A stretch of DNA of 64,000 nucleotides from Ruania suaedae. Lineage in GTDB: Bacteria; Actinomycetota; Actinomycetes; Actinomycetales; Beutenbergiaceae. Of this stretch, positions 60,125 through 64,000 are shown piece after piece (the stretch's first letter is position 1; each line of letters starts with the position of its first letter). Where the stretch lies: contig NZ_CP088018.1 of assembly GCF_021049265.1 (NCBI RefSeq), forward strand, positions 1,860,001 to 1,924,000, in the 5' to 3' direction. A program made the position numbers and the translations under genes. The notes beneath the pieces were generated by a model. The model was given only the letters and a program-made list of their open reading frames with translations. It was not told the DNA's origin and made no database searches.

Positions 60125-60258
60125 TCGGGTTACGGTGGGATCGTGGGGGTCGCCGCCCGGTGACCGCCCGCCCGTACCCGGGCCGGTCGGCCAGGGTACG
60201 GCTGACAGGAACACTGTCACGACACCACGATCGCCACGTCTCTAACAGGAGGACCCCG

Positions 60259-60870
60259 ATGGCTGAGTACACGCTTCCTGACCTGCCCTACGACTATTCG
60301 GCACTCGAGCCGCACATCTCCGGCAAGATCATGGAGCTGCACCACGACAAGCACCACGCGACCTATGTCGCGGGGGCGAACACGGCCCTGGAGAAGCTCG
60401 AGGAGGCGCGCGCAGCTGACGACCTCGGCACGGTGAACTTGCTCGAGAAGAACCTGGCGTTCAACCTGGGTGGCCACATCAACCACACCATCTTCTGGAA
60501 CAACCTCTCCCCCGACGGAGGCGGCGAGCCGGATGGTGAACTCGCGGCGGCGATCACGGAGTTCTTCGGGTCGTTCTCCGCCTTCCAGAGCCACTTCGCC
60601 GCGAATGCCGCGGGGATCCAGGGTTCGGGCTGGTCGGTGCTCGGATGGGACAGCCTCGGTGAGCGGCTGGCCATCTTCCAGCTCTTCGACCAGCAGGCCA
60701 ACGTCCCGGTCTCGATCACTCCCCTGCTCATGCTGGACATGTGGGAGCACGCGTTCTACCTCGACTACCTGAACGTCAAGGCCGAGTACATCAAGGCGTT
60801 CTGGAACATCGCGAACTGGCAGGACGTGGCAGCACGCCTGGCGAAGGCCCGGTCGACCTCGACCGTCTGA
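60259..60870 (+). CDS. sodA: superoxide dismutase (Mn/Fe)
   Basis: A 203-residue cytoplasmic superoxide dismutase. Metal ligands are His28 ([13 protein letters not shown]), His76 ([10 protein letters not shown]), Asp160 and His164 (LDMWEHAFY). Residues [11 protein letters not shown] are of the Mn/cambialistic class, so manganese is likely. ATG at 60259 is preceded by AGGAGGA, a strong ribosome binding site. It stands between qcrB and the convergent cox operon, bracketed by a strong hairpin terminator. Confidence 0.95.
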   Translation: MAEYTLPDLPYDYSALEPHISGKIMELHHDKHHATYVAGANTALEKLEEARAADDLGTVNLLEKNLAFNLGGHINHTIFWNNLSPDGGGEPDGELAAAITEFFGSFSAFQSHFAANAAGIQGSGWSVLGWDSLGERLAIFQLFDQQANVPVSITPLLMLDMWEHAFYLDYLNVKAEYIKAFWNIANWQDVAARLAKARSTSTV

Positions 60871-60890
60871 GTCGCGCCCAGGGCACGTCC

Positions 60891-60944
60891 CGACGACGCA
60901 CGGCCCGTACCTGCCGTGAGGCAGATACGGGCCGTGCGTCGTCG
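60891..60944 (+). terminator. sodA terminator hairpin
   Basis: 25-base arms with one mismatch around a GTGA loop, starting 21 bases after the sodA stop. Left arm begins CGACGACGCACGG. Confidence 0.85.
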
Positions 60945-61007
60945 TGGGGTGCTGCTCGATCCGGGCGCCCGGGCCACCGACCCGGCGCCCGGCAGCAGCC
61001 GCGCACA

Positions 61008-61054
61008 GCAGCGGGGCCGGAGCGCACACGGCGTGTGTGCTCCGGCCCCGCTGC
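61008..61054 (-). terminator. terminator hairpin of the ctaC-ctaD-ctaF operon
   Basis: 22-base arms with one mismatch around a GGC loop, 19 bases beyond the ctaF stop. Left arm begins GCAGCGGGGCCGG. The two hairpins insulate the convergent operons. Confidence 0.85.
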
Positions 61055-61072
61055 GTCGTCTGTGCAGGTGCC

Positions 61073-61512
61073 TCAGTGGGCGTGGTGGTTGCGACTGAAC
61101 TCCAGCACGTGCCCGACCAATCCGATGACGGAGACCGCGACACCGATACCGAACAGCCACCACCCGACCGCCGCGCCGAGGAAGACCAGCGAGACCGCCA
61201 CTCCGAGCACGAAGGGCCACCAGCTCCACGGTGAGAAGGTGCCGTACTCCCCTGCAGCCTCGGCTACGTCGGCCATCGGATCGTCCTCCGGCCGCGGGTC
61301 GATCCGGCGGCTGAGGGTCATCAGGTAGAACCCGACCATCCCCCACAGCCCGACCACCAGCGCCAGCGCTGTCGATCCGACCGGCTCCCAGCTCGACCAG
61401 AAGCCGTAGAGCAGGAACAGCGGGACGAAGAACCCGACCAGTCCGAGGAAGAACAGCGCCTCGATCCGCATCGGCTTGTACGGCTCGGTACGGGGGCCGT
61501 GCGTCTCCTCGC

Positions 61513-61516
<4 letters not shown>
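61073..61516 (-). CDS. ctaF: cytochrome c oxidase subunit IV (actinobacterial type)
   Basis: A 147-residue membrane protein with four predicted helices (about 19-40, 46-67, 96-114 and 117-136) and a His-rich C-terminus (RNHHAH). This subunit occurs in actinobacterial aa3 oxidases and helps assemble the supercomplex; it has no cofactor. ATG at 61516 overlaps the ctaD stop (ATGA). Confidence 0.92.
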
Positions 61517-63302
<1,786 letters not shown>

Positions 63303-63303
<1 letters not shown>

Positions 63304-64000
63304 CAGTTCTCCGATCCCTCGTCCTCGGTGCCGCCGATCGGGCTGGACACGTCGGCCGCGTTCTGCCGGTCGTACTCCGGCCCGAGGTCGCCGGTCTGGC
63401 CGGCCTCGCGGAGCGTCGCCATCTGCGCCTGGTACTCCTCGGCGGAGACGACCGCGACGTTGAAGTACATGTACCCGTGGTACTCCCCGCAGAGCTCGGC
63501 ACACTTGCCCACGTAGGTGCCCTCCTCGTTCGGCGTCAGCATGAAGCTGTTCACCTCACCGGGGATGGTGTCCATCTTGTAGAGGAAGGCCGGGACCCAG
63601 AACGAGTGCGCGACGTCCCGGCTGCGCAGGGTGAACTCGACCGTCTCGCCCACCGGCAGATACAGCGTCGGGAAGTCGGCCGTCGCATCCATGGTGCCGT
63701 CGAGCTGGGCCTGGATCCCCGTGTCCCAGACGTCCTCGTCGGTGTAGACGAAGTCCCACGTCCACTGCCGGCCGTAGACGTCGATGTGCACATCGGCCTC
63801 GGTCTCGGGGTTGGTGATCTCCTCCTGCAGCGTGGCGGTGTAGTAGAAGAGCACGCCCACCATCACCAGCGGTACGAAGGTGTAGAGCAGCTCCAGCGGC
63901 AGGTGGTACCGCAGCTGCACCGGGAGCCTGTCGTCCCCCTTGCGCTTGCGGTAGGCGATCACGCACCAGATGATCAGGCCCCACGTGATGACCCCGACGA
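63303..64000 (-). CDS. ctaC: cytochrome c oxidase subunit II, 5' end outside the window
   Basis: At least 231 residues; the frame stays open to 64000, so the signal peptide and first residues lie beyond the window. What is visible: the end of transmembrane helix 1 ([15 protein letters not shown]), helix 2 ([19 protein letters not shown]) and the outward CuA cupredoxin domain with a His in DVAHSFWVP and the binuclear copper loop [16 protein letters not shown] at 63962 is an internal Val codon, not the start. It receives electrons from QcrC and leads ctaD and ctaF. Confidence 0.93.

Overview
The window is 64 kb of very GC-rich chromosomal DNA from an actinobacterium. Gene content (SepH, Rv2175c-like protein, PASTA kinase, DUF3000/3093/3159/3710/4192/4193/5998/7455 proteins, diheme QcrC, actinobacterial cytochrome c oxidase subunit IV) is diagnostic for that phylum, and the gene order fits a Micrococcales-type genome; genus cannot be fixed from the sequence alone. 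It is a dense, almost entirely housekeeping stretch: 53 protein genes, no gap over 300 bases (the largest is 282 bases at 23147-23428), and no rRNA, tRNA, insertion sequence, prophage or CRISPR array that I can see.

Layout. 1-24 kb: DUF3000 gene, RNase D, the fadA-fadB beta-oxidation pair, a PRPP synthetase paralogue, dxs, a stand-alone YqaJ-type nuclease, guaB1, an S9 peptidase, aconitase, an RNA methyltransferase, an APC-type (probably potassium) transporter divergent from a TrkA pair (ceoB-ceoC), the coupled run dut-DUF3710-OB-fold-DUF3159, DUF3093 and DUF4193. From memory this parallels Mycobacterium tuberculosis Rv2680-Rv2699c. 23-40 kb: sepH, a phosphatase-superfamily protein, DUF5998, a Pat-like protein acetyltransferase, convergent parC and parE separated by a lysoplasmalogenase and two GNAT genes, a small zinc-ribbon protein, ferritin, the principal sigma factor, UspA and DUF4192. 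40-64 kb: polyprenyl diphosphate synthase, an Rv2175c-like protein, a four-LysM lytic transglycosylase, a PASTA Ser/Thr kinase, a molybdopterin oxidoreductase, class II DAHP synthase, pyrophosphate-type phosphofructokinase, a FadD15-like ligase, a DnaQ/GIY-YIG nuclease, trpD, and the aerobic respiratory core (ctaE-qcrCAB and sodA facing ctaC-ctaD-ctaF). This parallels M. tuberculosis Rv2173-Rv2200c, so two blocks that lie apart in that genome are neighbours here.

How it works together. The last 9 kb encodes essentially the cytochrome bcc-aa3 supercomplex that oxidises menaquinol and reduces oxygen, with a superoxide dismutase beside it. The 42-46 kb module joins a secreted peptidoglycan hydrolase with a PASTA kinase and its probable DNA-binding substrate, a cell-wall sensing and remodelling set. 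Many genes are translationally coupled by 1- or 4-base stop/start overlaps (ATGA, GTGA, TGATG).

Regulation visible in the sequence. A TANNNT -10 hexamer ends 5-7 bases before the start codon of at least a dozen genes that lack a Shine-Dalgarno sequence, implying widespread leaderless transcription; I used it to choose several starts. A perfect 24-bp palindrome sits on the predicted transcription start of acnA. An 11-base word occurs exactly three times, in the promoter regions of parE/DUF7455, ferritin and sigA. I found no clearly novel multi-gene system; the most interesting items are these regulatory signals, the solitary YqaJ nuclease, the degenerate receiver protein before trpD, and a 161-bp exact repeat inside the LysM gene.
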